Shown here in pieces: positions 1-8,552 of a stretch of 64,000 nt of DNA. The stretch is from positions 310,001-374,000 of the forward strand of contig NZ_FNON01000004.1 of assembly GCF_900107045.1 (NCBI RefSeq), given 5' to 3'. Source of the DNA: Amycolatopsis xylanica (GTDB lineage: Bacteria > Actinomycetota > Actinomycetes > Mycobacteriales > Pseudonocardiaceae). Each line of letters begins with the position of its first letter. The first letter of the stretch is position 1. The translations under genes and the position numbers were made by a program. Below the pieces are notes generated by a model. It did not search any database. It saw only the letters and a program-made list of their open reading frames with translations, and was not told the DNA's origin.

Positions 1-725
1 AGTCCAAGATCAGCCGGATCGAGTCGGGCAAGGTGCTGCCGACGGCGCTCGATGTCGAGCGGATGCTCACGGCGCTGGACGTTCCCGCGGACGTCGCGCG
101 CGAGCTGATCTCGATCGCACGGCGAGCGAACATCGAACACGTCTCGTGGCGAACGATGGCGGAAACCGGGCTGTGGCGTAAGCAGATCGAGCTCAAAGCG
201 CTGGCCGAATCGTGCACCACCCAACGATTGTTCCTGCCCGCGATTCCCAGCGGCTTACTTCAGATTCCCGACTACGCGCGGGCCGCGGTCACCCCTGTCG
301 TCGCCACCAGCCCCGGCACCAACGTCGAGAAGGCATTGCGAGGCAGGCTGGAGCGGCAGACCGTGTTGAACGACGAGTCGCGCCGGTTTCTCTTCGTGTT
401 GACCGAACAGGCGGTCCGATGGCGACGGGCCGATCGGGAGGTCATGGCGCGGCAATGCGCTCACATGGCCGAACTCACGGCGCGTCCGAACATCGATCTC
501 GCGATCATTCCGCAGTCCGCCGAGATCCCGGGTGCGGCGCTCAACACGTTCATCATCTACGACGACAGGTTCGTCGTGGCCGAACTCTTCTCGGGCGAGA
601 TGGTGCTACGCGATCCCAGAGACGTGCAGCACCATCAGAATCTCTTCGAGTTCTTCCGTGAACGGGCATTGACCGGGGAACGCGCCCGCGCATTTCTCCT
701 TGCGGTACGCGACGACTTCATGTGA
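1..725 (+). CDS. XRE-family regulator with DUF5753, 5' truncated
   Basis: The open frame runs in from the left edge; the first complete codon is at position 3, so the start lies outside the window. The first visible residues (SKISRIESGK) are the end of an XRE helix-turn-helix recognition helix, so the ATG at 33 is internal. The rest, about 220 residues, matches the DUF5753 domain that follows the helix-turn-helix in a very large actinobacterial family; members bearing DUF397 partners include regulators of development. It is a cytoplasmic DNA-binding protein with unknown ligand. No DUF397 gene follows it directly here. Family assignment is from recalled sequence pattern and is fairly secure; its target is unknown. 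Confidence 0.8.
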   Translation, partial: SKISRIESGKVLPTALDVERMLTALDVPADVARELISIARRANIEHVSWRTMAETGLWRKQIELKALAESCTTQRLFLPAIPSGLLQIPDYARAAVTPVVATSPGTNVEKALRGRLERQTVLNDESRRFLFVLTEQAVRWRRADREVMARQCAHMAELTARPNIDLAIIPQSAEIPGAALNTFIIYDDRFVVAELFSGEMVLRDPRDVQHHQNLFEFFRERALTGERARAFLLAVRDDFM

Positions 726-776
726 ATGGGCGACTGAAAGTAGCTCCAGCCACTGAGCCGGTTCTAGCTTCGGTCC

Positions 777-1097
777 GTGAGCACGGCTCGTTGGTTGATC
801 CTGGATCGGACGCTGTATCAAATCACTTGGCGTGGCCGCAAATGGTTGCTTGAGGCGACACCCACGGCCAGGTACCCGTGGGTGCTCCGCGACCAAGACG
901 ACAACGCACAAGAGATCGGACAGCCCGATCCGGCGGCGGCTCGGGCACGGGCGGAATTCTGGCTGGAGGCGGGCGATCTTTGTCAGCTGGGCAGGAGCGC
1001 GACGACCTCCGGGTACGAGGGTGGGGCAACCGACTGGTCGCGGCCTTCGGCGACGGCGAGTACCGAGTCGGCGGCGGCTGCCAGTGCGACGCGGTAG
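777..1097 (+). CDS. small hypothetical protein, doubtful 3' end
   Basis: GTG start at 777 opens a 106-residue frame. The first 65-70 residues read like protein (aromatic- and charge-balanced, e.g. LYQITWRGRKWLLEA). From about position 983 onward the frame is antisense to the 3' end of the convergent PEP-mutase-like gene and turns into low-complexity Ser/Thr/Ala. Either the two genes really overlap by about 115 bp, or an indel or sequence difference hides an earlier stop. No family is recognised. Confidence 0.35.
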   Translation: MSTARWLILDRTLYQITWRGRKWLLEATPTARYPWVLRDQDDNAQEIGQPDPAAARARAEFWLEAGDLCQLGRSATTSGYEGGATDWSRPSATASTESAAAASATR

Positions 1098-1753
1098 GAC
1101 AGAGAGCCGAGGCTGACTCGGGCAACGCCCAGGGAGGCCAGGTCGGACAGGGTTTTGCCGGGCTGGAAAAGGACGTTCAGCGGGACGTCGAGGGCGGCGG
1201 ACGCGGCTTCGATGTCCGAGGGGGCTTTGAGGCCTGGGATGAAGATGCCGGAGGCTCCCGCTTCGACGTAGGCGTGGGCTCGGGCGAGGGCTTCGTCGAC
1301 CGAGGGAGGATTGTCGGTGAGCCAGTGGGTGTCGGTGCGGGCGTTGACGAAGAGCGTGGGCGCCTGGGTGGTGACCGCGCGGATCTTGGCGCGCTGGTGG
1401 TCGAGGTCGACCAGTGAGCCGTCTGGGCGGCCGTCCTCGAGGTTGATGCCCGCGACGCCGAGTGCCGCCAGTTCCTGGGCGAGTGCCGCGACTTCGGCGG
1501 GGTCTTCGCTGAAGCCGTCGGCCAGGTCGACGCTGACGAAGGCGTTGAGGGTGCAGAGGGACGCCGCCAGTGCGACGGTGTGGTGGCGGGTTTGGGGAGC
1601 GCCGTCAGGCTGTCCCGCCGCGGCCGAGACACCGAGGCTGGTCGTGCCCACCGCGGGGAGGCCTTGCGCCACGAGGTGAGCGGCGAGACCGAATTCCCAG
1701 ACGTTGAGCAGGAGCAGCGGGTGTCCCGGCCGGTGCAGTGCGGCGAAGTCCAT
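983..1753 (-). CDS. isocitrate lyase / PEP mutase superfamily protein
   Basis: The 256-residue protein has the beta/alpha-barrel pattern of the isocitrate lyase/phosphoenolpyruvate mutase superfamily: an early GTTSLG segment, a metal-binding VDLADGFS segment, GINLEDG, and NARTDTHWL near residue 150. Relatives act on C-C or C-P bonds of small 2-oxo acids with Mg2+ (oxaloacetate hydrolase, methylisocitrate lyase, carboxyphosphoenolpyruvate mutase). The isocitrate lyase signature KKCGH is absent, so it is not a glyoxylate-cycle enzyme. The size fits the short stand-alone branch common in actinomycetes. It stands alone on the minus strand, 10 bp after the stop of the PH-domain gene. The exact substrate cannot be read from the sequence. 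Confidence 0.8.
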   Translation of the reverse strand: MDFAALHRPGHPLLLLNVWEFGLAAHLVAQGLPAVGTTSLGVSAAAGQPDGAPQTRHHTVALAASLCTLNAFVSVDLADGFSEDPAEVAALAQELAALGVAGINLEDGRPDGSLVDLDHQRAKIRAVTTQAPTLFVNARTDTHWLTDNPPSVDEALARAHAYVEAGASGIFIPGLKAPSDIEAASAALDVPLNVLFQPGKTLSDLASLGVARVSLGSLSYRVALAAAADSVLAVAEGRDQSVAPPSYPEVVALLPS

Positions 1754-1762
1754 GCGTCCAAA

Positions 1763-3274
1763 TTAGACGCGGGACCTGTCGGTGACGGCCGATGTTTCGA
1801 GGAACTGGGTGAGCAGGTCCGGGACCGCCTGGTCGGCGAACGCGATGCCGTCGGGCTCGCCGATGTCGTAGACCGAGTAGCCGCCGCTGCCCGCCGCCGT
1901 GGTCGCTTCCAGGGTGAGCAGGCCCTTGCGGCGCTGGAAGATCGACTGCTTGATCGTCCAGCCGATGACGCCGGTGCGCTGCAGGGCGACCGTGCTGCGG
2001 CGCATGGCTCCGTGCCTGCTCACCAGGTACTCGCCGGTGAGGCCGTGCCCGAGGTTGCGGTAGGCGTCGAGCGCGAGCGCCACCGCGAGCGGGATAAGTG
2101 GGACCGCGAGTGCTCCGGCGATGATGAGGAGCACGTCCGTGAGCAGGACGCCCAGCAGCGTCAATGTCGCCAGCACGACGAGCACCGAGCCGAGCCACCA
2201 GCGCAGGCGCCTGCCTCTGGCGGCTTCGGGGTGGCCGGTGAGCCGGGCCGAGACCGTGGGCGAAACGGGCTCGTCGAGCACGGTGGCGGCCACCTCGTTG
2301 GCCAGCGCGAGCGGGGCCGCGGGCAGGAGCGTGTGGTAGTCGGTCTTGTCGTTGTCGTCGGTTTTGCGCATGCCGGTCGCGATGGCGTCGACCCTGGCCG
2401 CGCCCGAGAGGCGGTTGCCGATCGGCTCGACCACCTCGACGCCGCGCAGGCGCTTCTCCTCGAGGGAGATCGAGCGGGTGGTGAACAGGCCGCGGTGGAC
2501 GCGGAGGGTGCCGCCAGGCTCGCGTTCGAGGCGGAAGTCCCACCACATCTCGACGAACAGGCCCATCGCGCCGATCACGCCGAGCACCCAGATCAGCACC
2601 GCGAGAATGAGAATCGACACGACCAGCGGCAGCTCGCCGAACAGGCCGATCGCCCAGTGGACCACGCCGCCCCCGGCGTGGAACCAGTCGGCGACCTTGA
2701 AGACGGCGCCGACGGCCGCGAGTCCCAGCGTGGGCGCGAGGAACGAGGCCGGGACGTAGCGGATCCAGCCCCAGTCGAGCTTGGCAATCGAGCCGTCCGC
2801 CGGCCGCTCGGCCGGTTGTTCGCGGTGCAGGAGCTCGACGCGCAGGCGTTCGGCGTCGGCCCTGGTCAGCGGGTCGAGCTTGAGGCGGGCGTTTTCGGAG
2901 CCCTCGTGCTGTCCGGTGCCGATGGTGAGGACCGCGAGGCCGAACAGGCGGTGCAAGGGATTCGCGGTGAGGTCGACGCTGCGGATTCGCTCACGGGGCA
3001 ACGACTTCTGGGTTTTGAGCACCAGGTCGAAGCGCTTCTCGAGGCGCTGCTCGGTGAGGCGGTAGCGGGTGGCTTGCCAGCGCAGCAGGTCGAGCAGCGC
3101 CGTCGCGCCGACGACGAGCAACGCGGACGGCACCACGATGAGCAGTGCGATGCCGAGGGAAAGGCCGTCCGCGAGCGCGAGGACGGCGGGGATCCCGGAG
3201 GCGACCGCGAGCCCGGCGAACGTCAGCGCCGTAACCCGGACGGTCCGGCGATCCAGGGTCAGCCACTCGCTCAC
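1763..3274 (-). CDS. PH-domain membrane protein (YdbT-like)
   Basis: This 503-residue protein carries several bacterial PH (bPH_2, formerly DUF304) domains between pairs of hydrophobic helices, as in Bacillus YdbT. It opens with two membrane helices and repeats the arrangement three times. The GTG start at 3274 overlaps the TGA stop of the upstream PH-domain gene (GTGA), so the two are translationally coupled, the usual ydbS-ydbT arrangement. In Bacillus such pairs were linked to resistance to antimicrobial compounds; that role here is inference. The pair faces a TetR gene across a strong palindrome at 3784-3809, which probably controls it. Confidence 0.8.
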   Translation of the reverse strand: MSEWLTLDRRTVRVTALTFAGLAVASGIPAVLALADGLSLGIALLIVVPSALLVVGATALLDLLRWQATRYRLTEQRLEKRFDLVLKTQKSLPRERIRSVDLTANPLHRLFGLAVLTIGTGQHEGSENARLKLDPLTRADAERLRVELLHREQPAERPADGSIAKLDWGWIRYVPASFLAPTLGLAAVGAVFKVADWFHAGGGVVHWAIGLFGELPLVVSILILAVLIWVLGVIGAMGLFVEMWWDFRLEREPGGTLRVHRGLFTTRSISLEEKRLRGVEVVEPIGNRLSGAARVDAIATGMRKTDDNDKTDYHTLLPAAPLALANEVAATVLDEPVSPTVSARLTGHPEAARGRRLRWWLGSVLVVLATLTLLGVLLTDVLLIIAGALAVPLIPLAVALALDAYRNLGHGLTGEYLVSRHGAMRRSTVALQRTGVIGWTIKQSIFQRRKGLLTLEATTAAGSGGYSVYDIGEPDGIAFADQAVPDLLTQFLETSAVTDRSRV

Positions 3275-3765
3275 GTCGCGTCCCCCGGGGTGGCCTGGGT
3301 GGTCTCGGTGAGCCGCTCGGCCAGGTTATCGGCCAGCTCGCGATCGAGGCCGGAGATCTTGACCGGTCCCCTGGCCGACGCCGTGGTCACGGTGACCGTG
3401 GCCAGCTTGAACGCCTGCTGCAGCGGGCCGCGCAGGGTGTCGACCGTCTGGATCCGCGACAGCGGGACCACCCTGGACTCCTGGAAGAAGAACCCCGTGC
3501 GGGTGTAGACCGCGGTTTCCGTCGCCTCCCAGCGGTGCACGCGGTACCACCACATCGGCATCAGCAGGATCCACGCCGCGCCGAGCACCGCGACCACCAG
3601 CGCGGGCGCGAGCAGCCAACCCCGTGCCGGCGGGATGAGCAGGCCGAGCACCACCAGCGCCAGCACCGGCGGGCCGAACCAGATCAGGCCGTGGATCCGC
3701 CACCAGCCCAGCACCCGCCGGTCCAGTGAATGGGTCGGCGGCCGTAGCCGCACCGTGTCCGTCAT
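3271..3765 (-). CDS. PH-domain membrane protein (YdbS-like)
   Basis: ATG at 3765 gives 164 residues; the longer upstream frame runs through the divergent TetR gene and is not used. Residues 20-65 hold two membrane helices, followed by one bacterial PH domain with the typical start WEATETAVYTRTGFFF. It is the smaller first partner of a YdbS/YdbT pair and its stop overlaps the start of the next gene by four bases. The start codon lies 18 bp from a 26-bp palindrome, so a repressor bound there would block this promoter. Membrane location is predicted; biochemical activity is unknown. Confidence 0.8.
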   Translation of the reverse strand: MTDTVRLRPPTHSLDRRVLGWWRIHGLIWFGPPVLALVVLGLLIPPARGWLLAPALVVAVLGAAWILLMPMWWYRVHRWEATETAVYTRTGFFFQESRVVPLSRIQTVDTLRGPLQQAFKLATVTVTTASARGPVKISGLDRELADNLAERLTETTQATPGDAT

Positions 3766-3783
3766 CGCATACCCCCGAGATTC

Positions 3784-3809
3784 GTTTACAATGCGATCGC
3801 ATCGTAAAC
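3784..3809. promoter_or_regulatory. 26-bp palindromic TetR operator
   Basis: Inverted repeat with arms GTTTACAATGCGA and TCGCATCGTAAAC; 12 of 13 base pairs match around a central GCGATCGC. It sits in the 58-bp gap between the divergent PH-domain gene (start 3765) and TetR gene (start 3824), the classic position for an autoregulating TetR-family repressor. Binding is inferred. Confidence 0.75.
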
Positions 3810-3823
3810 ATACCGGAGGCCGG

Positions 3824-4423
3824 GTGCCGAAGCAGGTTGACCACGAACAGCGCCGCGGCCAGATCGCCGAAGCGCTGCTGCGCCTCACCGCGCGCGAAGG
3901 GCTCGAAGCGGTGAGCCTGCGGCACGTCGCCACCGAGGCGGGTGTGTCGATGGGCGCCGTGCAGCACTACTTCAAGACCAAGGACGAGATGCTGCTGTAC
4001 GCCCTGCAGTATCAAGACGACGTGCGCGAGCAGCGGATCACCGCGAGCCTGGCCTCGGCGGGCGACTCGCCGGCGCCCCGCGAGATCCTGCGCGCCTGCC
4101 TGGTGGAGATCATCCCGACCGACGACCGCAGCACCAGCGAATGGCTGGTCGGCGTCGCCTATTTCATCCGCGCGCTCGCCAGCCCGTCGATGGCCGAGGT
4201 CTACACCGAGAACCTGCCGAAGCTGTTCGAGTTCTTCGCCGACCAGATCCGGCGGGCGCAGTCGTCCGGCGAGGTCTCCCCGGAACGGAACCCCCACCGT
4301 GAGGCCGAGATCCTGTGGGCGCTCGCCGACGCGCAAGGCACCAGCATCCTGCTCGGGCAGCGGACTCCGGCCGAGGCGGTGGCGCTGCTCGATTACCACC
4401 TGGACCGGCTTTTCGAGGCTTAA
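3824..4423 (+). CDS. TetR/AcrR family regulator
   Basis: GTG at 3824 gives 199 residues starting MPKQVDHEQRR; longer frames would read through the operator. The N-terminal helix-turn-helix is clear (VSLRHVATEAGVSMGAVQHYFKTKDEM, residues about 28-50 in pieces), followed by an all-helical ligand domain of the BetI/TetR_C_6 type. It is divergent from the PH-domain pair and its own promoter carries the 26-bp palindrome, so autoregulation plus repression of the membrane pair is likely. Its stop overlaps the stop of the convergent GPP34 gene by a few bases. The inducer is unknown. Confidence 0.85.
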   Translation: MPKQVDHEQRRGQIAEALLRLTAREGLEAVSLRHVATEAGVSMGAVQHYFKTKDEMLLYALQYQDDVREQRITASLASAGDSPAPREILRACLVEIIPTDDRSTSEWLVGVAYFIRALASPSMAEVYTENLPKLFEFFADQIRRAQSSGEVSPERNPHREAEILWALADAQGTSILLGQRTPAEAVALLDYHLDRLFEA

Positions 4424-5079
4424 CCGCCACTACCACCCGAGCTCGCGGCGCTCGCCCGCACCGCGCGCAGGTCACGGAAAACCTTGCGCAGCGCGGGAAC
4501 CGCCGCCCCGCCCTGCTCGGCCAGCGCGTCCAGCCTGGCCCGGTTCTGCCGCCTTTCGCGGCCGCTGAGCACGCTCTTGAGCTCGATCGCCGCGACGAGC
4601 GAGGCCAGCGCCGCGTCCGCCGAGGTGACCTCGTGGACGGGCTTCGGACCGCGCACGGCCTCGATGATCCGGGCGCGCAGGTTCTCGACCAGCGCCGTGT
4701 CGAGCACGACCGGCCGGGTGCTCGGGAACAAACCCAGCACCCGGGCATGGTCGACGCGGACGATGCCAGCGGCTTCGAGCTGGGCCTCGACCGCCGCCAG
4801 CGTGCCGCGGAAGTCACGGCGGATCCAGGTCTTCCACTTCGCGGGCCGATGCTCGGCGATCTGGGCGAGGACGTCGTCGAGCACGACATCACCGGTGGCG
4901 CCGCGAGCCGCCGGCACGACCACGCCGTCGTCGTCGGCCAGCCGCCCGCGTGTGAGCAGGTCGGTCAGGGCCGCCGCGCGGATCAGATACCCGGCACGCT
5001 GCCGATCGGGCAGGCGGTGGCTCTCGACGTTCAGCGCCAGCAGATAAGCCTGGGCAGGCAAGGACAATTCCCTCATCAT
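4420..5079 (-). CDS. GPP34 (GOLPH3/Vps74-like) family protein
   Basis: The 219-residue protein has the GPP34 pattern: LPAQAYLLAL start, helical core with ALTDLLTRGRL, a beta-hairpin region and a basic helical C terminus ending in Ser/Gly. Eukaryotic members bind phosphatidylinositol-4-phosphate at the Golgi and retain glycosyltransferases; actinobacterial members are abundant but functionally undefined. Here the gene starts 7 bp after the stop of a GT39-type membrane glycosyltransferase on the same strand, so the two are probably co-transcribed. A role in placing or regulating that glycosyltransferase is inference. The start could be the first or second of two adjacent ATG codons. Confidence 0.8.
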   Translation of the reverse strand: MMRELSLPAQAYLLALNVESHRLPDRQRAGYLIRAAALTDLLTRGRLADDDGVVVPAARGATGDVVLDDVLAQIAEHRPAKWKTWIRRDFRGTLAAVEAQLEAAGIVRVDHARVLGLFPSTRPVVLDTALVENLRARIIEAVRGPKPVHEVTSADAALASLVAAIELKSVLSGRERRQNRARLDALAEQGGAAVPALRKVFRDLRAVRASAASSGGSGG

Positions 5080-5086
5080 GTTCCCC

Positions 5087-6529
5087 TCATTGCCGCTTCA
5101 AGAGCGGCCAGATCTGCTTCCATGGTGCCAGTTTCCCGGTGTAGCGCCAGACGAGTCCGTCGACGACCGGCGTCATCGTGGCGAAATGCGGCTTGAGCAA
5201 GCCCGGGTCGAAGCCGAAGAACAGCACGGAGTCCGCTGATTCCGGCGGCGCGCCGAAGTACCAGTAGCCTCGGTGTCCACTGTAGACACGATCGATGCCG
5301 TGCGCCCTGCCGTCCCGTTCGACCGCCGCGGCGAACGGGTAGATCTCCGCGTACACCGCCGTGTGCGCACGTTCTTCCGGTGGCATCGACGCCCAGATCC
5401 CGTCCACGGTTTCGGCCAGCTGCGCCACCGGCAGCTCGCCGCCCGCGAAGGACGTGCCGAGCGTGACGATGCCGAAACTCGTGGGCAGTTTGTCCACTGT
5501 GGAGGCCGGGTAGATCGGCAGTGCCGCTACCGTGACCACGGCCGACAGCACGAAAGCCGGCCAGGCGACGGCTTTCCACCAGCGGACCAGCCGACGGCGT
5601 TCGAGTTCGGCCGCCGCGGCGGCGAACGGGAGCGCGTAGATGCCGATCAGGTAGTACGACCGGCCCTGCGCGAGCAGGAAGGCGACGATCAGCGCGATCA
5701 TCGTCACGCCGAGAAACCGGTACGGGCGCAGGTCCGGTGACCGCAGCAACCGCCACAGCCCGTAGAGGAAGGCGAGCACGCCGATCCCGACACCCGCGCC
5801 GAGCAGGCCGTCGCGCAGGAAGGGCACCACACCGGGGAACTCGGCCTTCACGACCTCGTTCATGTGCGCGTACGGCCAGCCGTTGCGTGCCTGCCACACC
5901 AGGTTGGGGATCGTGACGGCGACCGCGATCGCGGCGCCCGCCCACAGCATCGGCCTGCGGAGCAGGTCGCGCGGCCCGAGCACGAGCGCGCTCAGCGCCA
6001 GCAGCACCCAGAACGCCGGGATCAGGAACTTGGTCTGCAGTGAGATCGCGGTGACCACACCGGCGAGGAGCAGCAGGCGGTCGTCCCGCACGCGGACCCA
6101 GCGGACCACCAGCCACACGATCACCGTCCACAGGACCGGATCCAGCGCGTAGGTCGCGATCCAGTGGCTCATGATCAGCGCGCTGCTGCACGCGTACGCC
6201 GCGGCTGCCATCACCTGGGCCGCGCGGCGGCCGCCCAGCTCGCGGGCGATGAGCGCGGTGACGACGATCCCGCCCATCGCGGCGAGCGTCATGGGCAGCC
6301 GCAGCACGACCAGGTTCCCCGGGAACAGGCTGTCCAGCCCGCCCGCGAGCAACGGGATCAGCGGCGGCTGGTCGAAATACCCCCAGTTCAAGTGATCTCG
6401 ACCGGCGACGAGGAAGTAGGCCTCGTCGAAGCCGTGCCCGTAGCGCCCGCTGGTCAGCAGCAGCACCACACCCGCCACTGCGGCGATGGCGAGCACCGGC
6501 CACCTGGCGAAGGTGTGGATCCCGTTCAT
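5087..6529 (-). CDS. GT39-type membrane glycosyltransferase
   Basis: ATG at 6529 gives 480 residues; the open frame continues upstream only as antisense of the kinase operon. It has about ten membrane helices and, in the first external loop, the acidic pattern HGFDEAYFLVAGRDHLNWG with a downstream YFDQPPLIPLLAG, characteristic of GT-C enzymes of the dolichyl-phosphate-mannose mannosyltransferase (ArnT/PMT, GT39) superfamily. These transfer a sugar from a polyprenyl-phosphate donor to a lipid or protein on the outer face of the membrane. The C-terminal 120 residues are soluble and external. It leads a two-gene operon with the GPP34 protein. Donor and acceptor cannot be told. Confidence 0.8.
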   Translation of the reverse strand: MNGIHTFARWPVLAIAAVAGVVLLLTSGRYGHGFDEAYFLVAGRDHLNWGYFDQPPLIPLLAGGLDSLFPGNLVVLRLPMTLAAMGGIVVTALIARELGGRRAAQVMAAAAYACSSALIMSHWIATYALDPVLWTVIVWLVVRWVRVRDDRLLLLAGVVTAISLQTKFLIPAFWVLLALSALVLGPRDLLRRPMLWAGAAIAVAVTIPNLVWQARNGWPYAHMNEVVKAEFPGVVPFLRDGLLGAGVGIGVLAFLYGLWRLLRSPDLRPYRFLGVTMIALIVAFLLAQGRSYYLIGIYALPFAAAAAELERRRLVRWWKAVAWPAFVLSAVVTVAALPIYPASTVDKLPTSFGIVTLGTSFAGGELPVAQLAETVDGIWASMPPEERAHTAVYAEIYPFAAAVERDGRAHGIDRVYSGHRGYWYFGAPPESADSVLFFGFDPGLLKPHFATMTPVVDGLVWRYTGKLAPWKQIWPLLKRQ

Positions 6530-6697
6530 GGCGCTCAGTCCACGGCATCGGGGCCGCACCGCGTAACGGATCAAGGTGGGCAACCGCGTCGACGAAAGTC
6601 GCCCACATCCAGGGCACCCGCAACTTTCGTCGACTCCCGGCCACGCGAAAGGGGTTTTCCGCCCACCGCACCGGCCGCCGGTGACTACCGTGGGCGC

Positions 6698-7927
6698 GTG
6701 ACCTGCGGACCGGCGCCGACCAAGAGCGACCACATCTGGCTCGTGGTGGCCGCGTTCGTGTTCGCCGGGCTCGACGCGCTGATGGCTTCGCTCAACGAGC
6801 CGACGACGGGCTGGGCCGGTCCCTACGCGTTGTTCCTGCTGCAGATCCCGCTCGATCTGTCCCTGATCTTCGCCTTCCGCTACCCGAGGATCGTCGCGGG
6901 CCTGGTGCTGACGGGCGCCACGTTGATGCTCCTCTCCGACGAGCTGGCGCCCGGGTTGTTCGTGCCCGAACATCCGATCAGCCTGGCGACCGTGCCGACC
7001 ATCACCTCGGTGCTGCTCTGCGTGCTGGTGCGCGTGCTCGACCGCCGGTCGCTGCTCATCCTCACCGGGATCTTCATGGTCTTGAGCACCCGGTTCTGGC
7101 ATCCGAGCTGGGCGGTCATCCCGTTCGGGCTGGCCAGCACCGCGTTGCCGGCGCTGGGGTCGCTGTACCTGCAGGCCCGCCGGGATCTGCTGCGCTCGCT
7201 GCGTGATCGCGCCGAACGCGCCGAACGCGAGCAGCATCTGCTCGCCGAGCAGGCGCGAGCCGAGGAGCGCAGGCGGCTCGCCGGCGAGATGCACGACGTC
7301 GTGACGCACCGGCTGAGCCTGATGGTCCTGCACGCCGGCGCCTTGACCGTGTCCTCCAAGGAGCCCGCCGTGCGTGACGCGGCCGAGGGCATCCGCAGCG
7401 AGGGCACCCGCGCGCTCGACGAGCTGCGCGACCTGGTCGGCGTGCTGCGGGGCACCGAACAGGACACCGGCGCCACCGGGCCCGCCGTGGTCGAGCTGCC
7501 CGATCCCGCGATGCTGGTGGCCGAGTCGGAGTCGGTCGGCATCCCGGTGCGGCTGCGGGTCGACGGTGACGGGAACGGCCTTTCGCCGACCGTCGCGCGG
7601 ACGGCCTACCGGGTGGTGCAGGAGGCACTGACCAATGTCCGCAAGCACGCGCCGGGCTCCGAAGTGGACCTCGCGTTGCGCTACCGGCCGGATGGTCTGG
7701 ACATCGAGGTCCGCAACTCGCCGCCGAAAGGCGTGCCGGACCCGGTGCTCGCCGGGAGCGGCTCCGGGGCCGGGCTGTCCGGACTGCGGCAGCGGGTCGA
7801 GCTGATCGGCGGCAGCCTGCGAGCGGGCCCGGTGATCAGCGGTGGCTTCGAGGTCAGTGCGATACTGCCCGCCTATGTCCCCACAGCGGAAAGCGCTCAG
7901 CATGATCACGGTCGTCGTCGTCGATGA
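6698..7927 (+). CDS. NarL-type sensor histidine kinase
   Basis: GTG at 6698 gives 409 residues. Residues 12-160 hold about five membrane helices; a short coiled coil (RDRAERAEREQHLLAEQ) leads into a HisKA_3 dimerisation domain with the phospho-acceptor His199 in GEMHDVVTHRLS, then a HATPase_c domain with N-box VQEALTNVRKHAPGS and G-box GAGLSGLRQRV. The response regulator start lies 26 bp inside its 3' end, so the two form a coupled two-component system. The stimulus is unknown; such short membrane sensors often respond to envelope stress. It is divergent from the glycosyltransferase gene with a 168-bp shared upstream region. Confidence 0.9.
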   Translation: MTCGPAPTKSDHIWLVVAAFVFAGLDALMASLNEPTTGWAGPYALFLLQIPLDLSLIFAFRYPRIVAGLVLTGATLMLLSDELAPGLFVPEHPISLATVPTITSVLLCVLVRVLDRRSLLILTGIFMVLSTRFWHPSWAVIPFGLASTALPALGSLYLQARRDLLRSLRDRAERAEREQHLLAEQARAEERRRLAGEMHDVVTHRLSLMVLHAGALTVSSKEPAVRDAAEGIRSEGTRALDELRDLVGVLRGTEQDTGATGPAVVELPDPAMLVAESESVGIPVRLRVDGDGNGLSPTVARTAYRVVQEALTNVRKHAPGSEVDLALRYRPDGLDIEVRNSPPKGVPDPVLAGSGSGAGLSGLRQRVELIGGSLRAGPVISGGFEVSAILPAYVPTAESAQHDHGRRRR

Positions 7928-8552
7928 CGAGCCGATGGTGTGCGCGCATCTGCGCACCATCCTCGGCTCCGCTGACGACATCGAGGTCGTCGCCCAGGCG
8001 CAGGACGGCGCCGAAGCCGTCGAAATGGTGGTGCGGCACCGGCCGAGGGTCGTGCTGATGGACCTGCGGATGCCGGGGGTCGACGGGCTGACCGCGATCG
8101 AGCGCATCGCCGAGCTGCCCACCCCGCCCGCGGTCGTCGCGCTCACCACGTTCGACGCCGACACCTACGTCATCCGCGCGCTGCGTGCGGGCGCGGCCGG
8201 GTTCCTGGTGAAGTCGACGCCGCCGGAAGACCTGATCGGTCTGGTCAGGGTGGCCGCCGACGGGCACACCGTGCTCTCGCCGTCGGCCGCGCGCAGGCTG
8301 GTGGCCGCGGGCGCCGACAGCGCGCAGCGCGGCGAGGACGCCCGCCGCCGCGCGGCCTCGCTGACCGACCGCGAGACCGAAGTGCTGGCGTGCCTCGGCG
8401 AGGGACTGTCCAACGCGGACATCGCCAAGCGGCTGCACCTCTCGGAGGCGACCGTGAAGAGCTACGTCTCGCGGATGCTCGTGAAACTCGGCTGCGCCAA
8501 CCGGACCCAGGCCGGGCTGCTCGCGCACGAAGCCGGGCTCGTCACGCGCTGA
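7902..8552 (+). CDS. NarL/FixJ-type response regulator
   Basis: ATG at 7902, inside the 3' end of the kinase gene, gives 216 residues. The receiver domain has acidic residues D8-D9, phospho-acceptor Asp54 in VLMDLRMPG, Thr in LTTFD and Lys in LVKS. Residues 150-216 are a LuxR-type helix-turn-helix (SLTDRETEVLACLGEGLSNA followed by IAKRLHLSEATVKSYVS). It is the cognate partner of the upstream kinase. Its stop overlaps the stop of the convergent HxlR gene by 11 bp. Targets are unknown. Confidence 0.92.
   Translation: MITVVVVDDEPMVCAHLRTILGSADDIEVVAQAQDGAEAVEMVVRHRPRVVLMDLRMPGVDGLTAIERIAELPTPPAVVALTTFDADTYVIRALRAGAAGFLVKSTPPEDLIGLVRVAADGHTVLSPSAARRLVAAGADSAQRGEDARRRAASLTDRETEVLACLGEGLSNADIAKRLHLSEATVKSYVSRMLVKLGCANRTQAGLLAHEAGLVTR

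Noticed and set aside
1580..3508. 642-residue plus-strand frame
   Set aside because: Shadow of the PH-domain genes; composition is typical of antisense GC-rich frames (Arg, Glu, Gln, Gly runs).
6530..8164. Upstream part of a 1025-residue minus-strand frame ahead of the glycosyltransferase
   Set aside because: It is antisense to the kinase and response regulator genes, reads as low-complexity Arg/His/Gln-rich protein, and the true start (ATG 6529) has a normal membrane N terminus.
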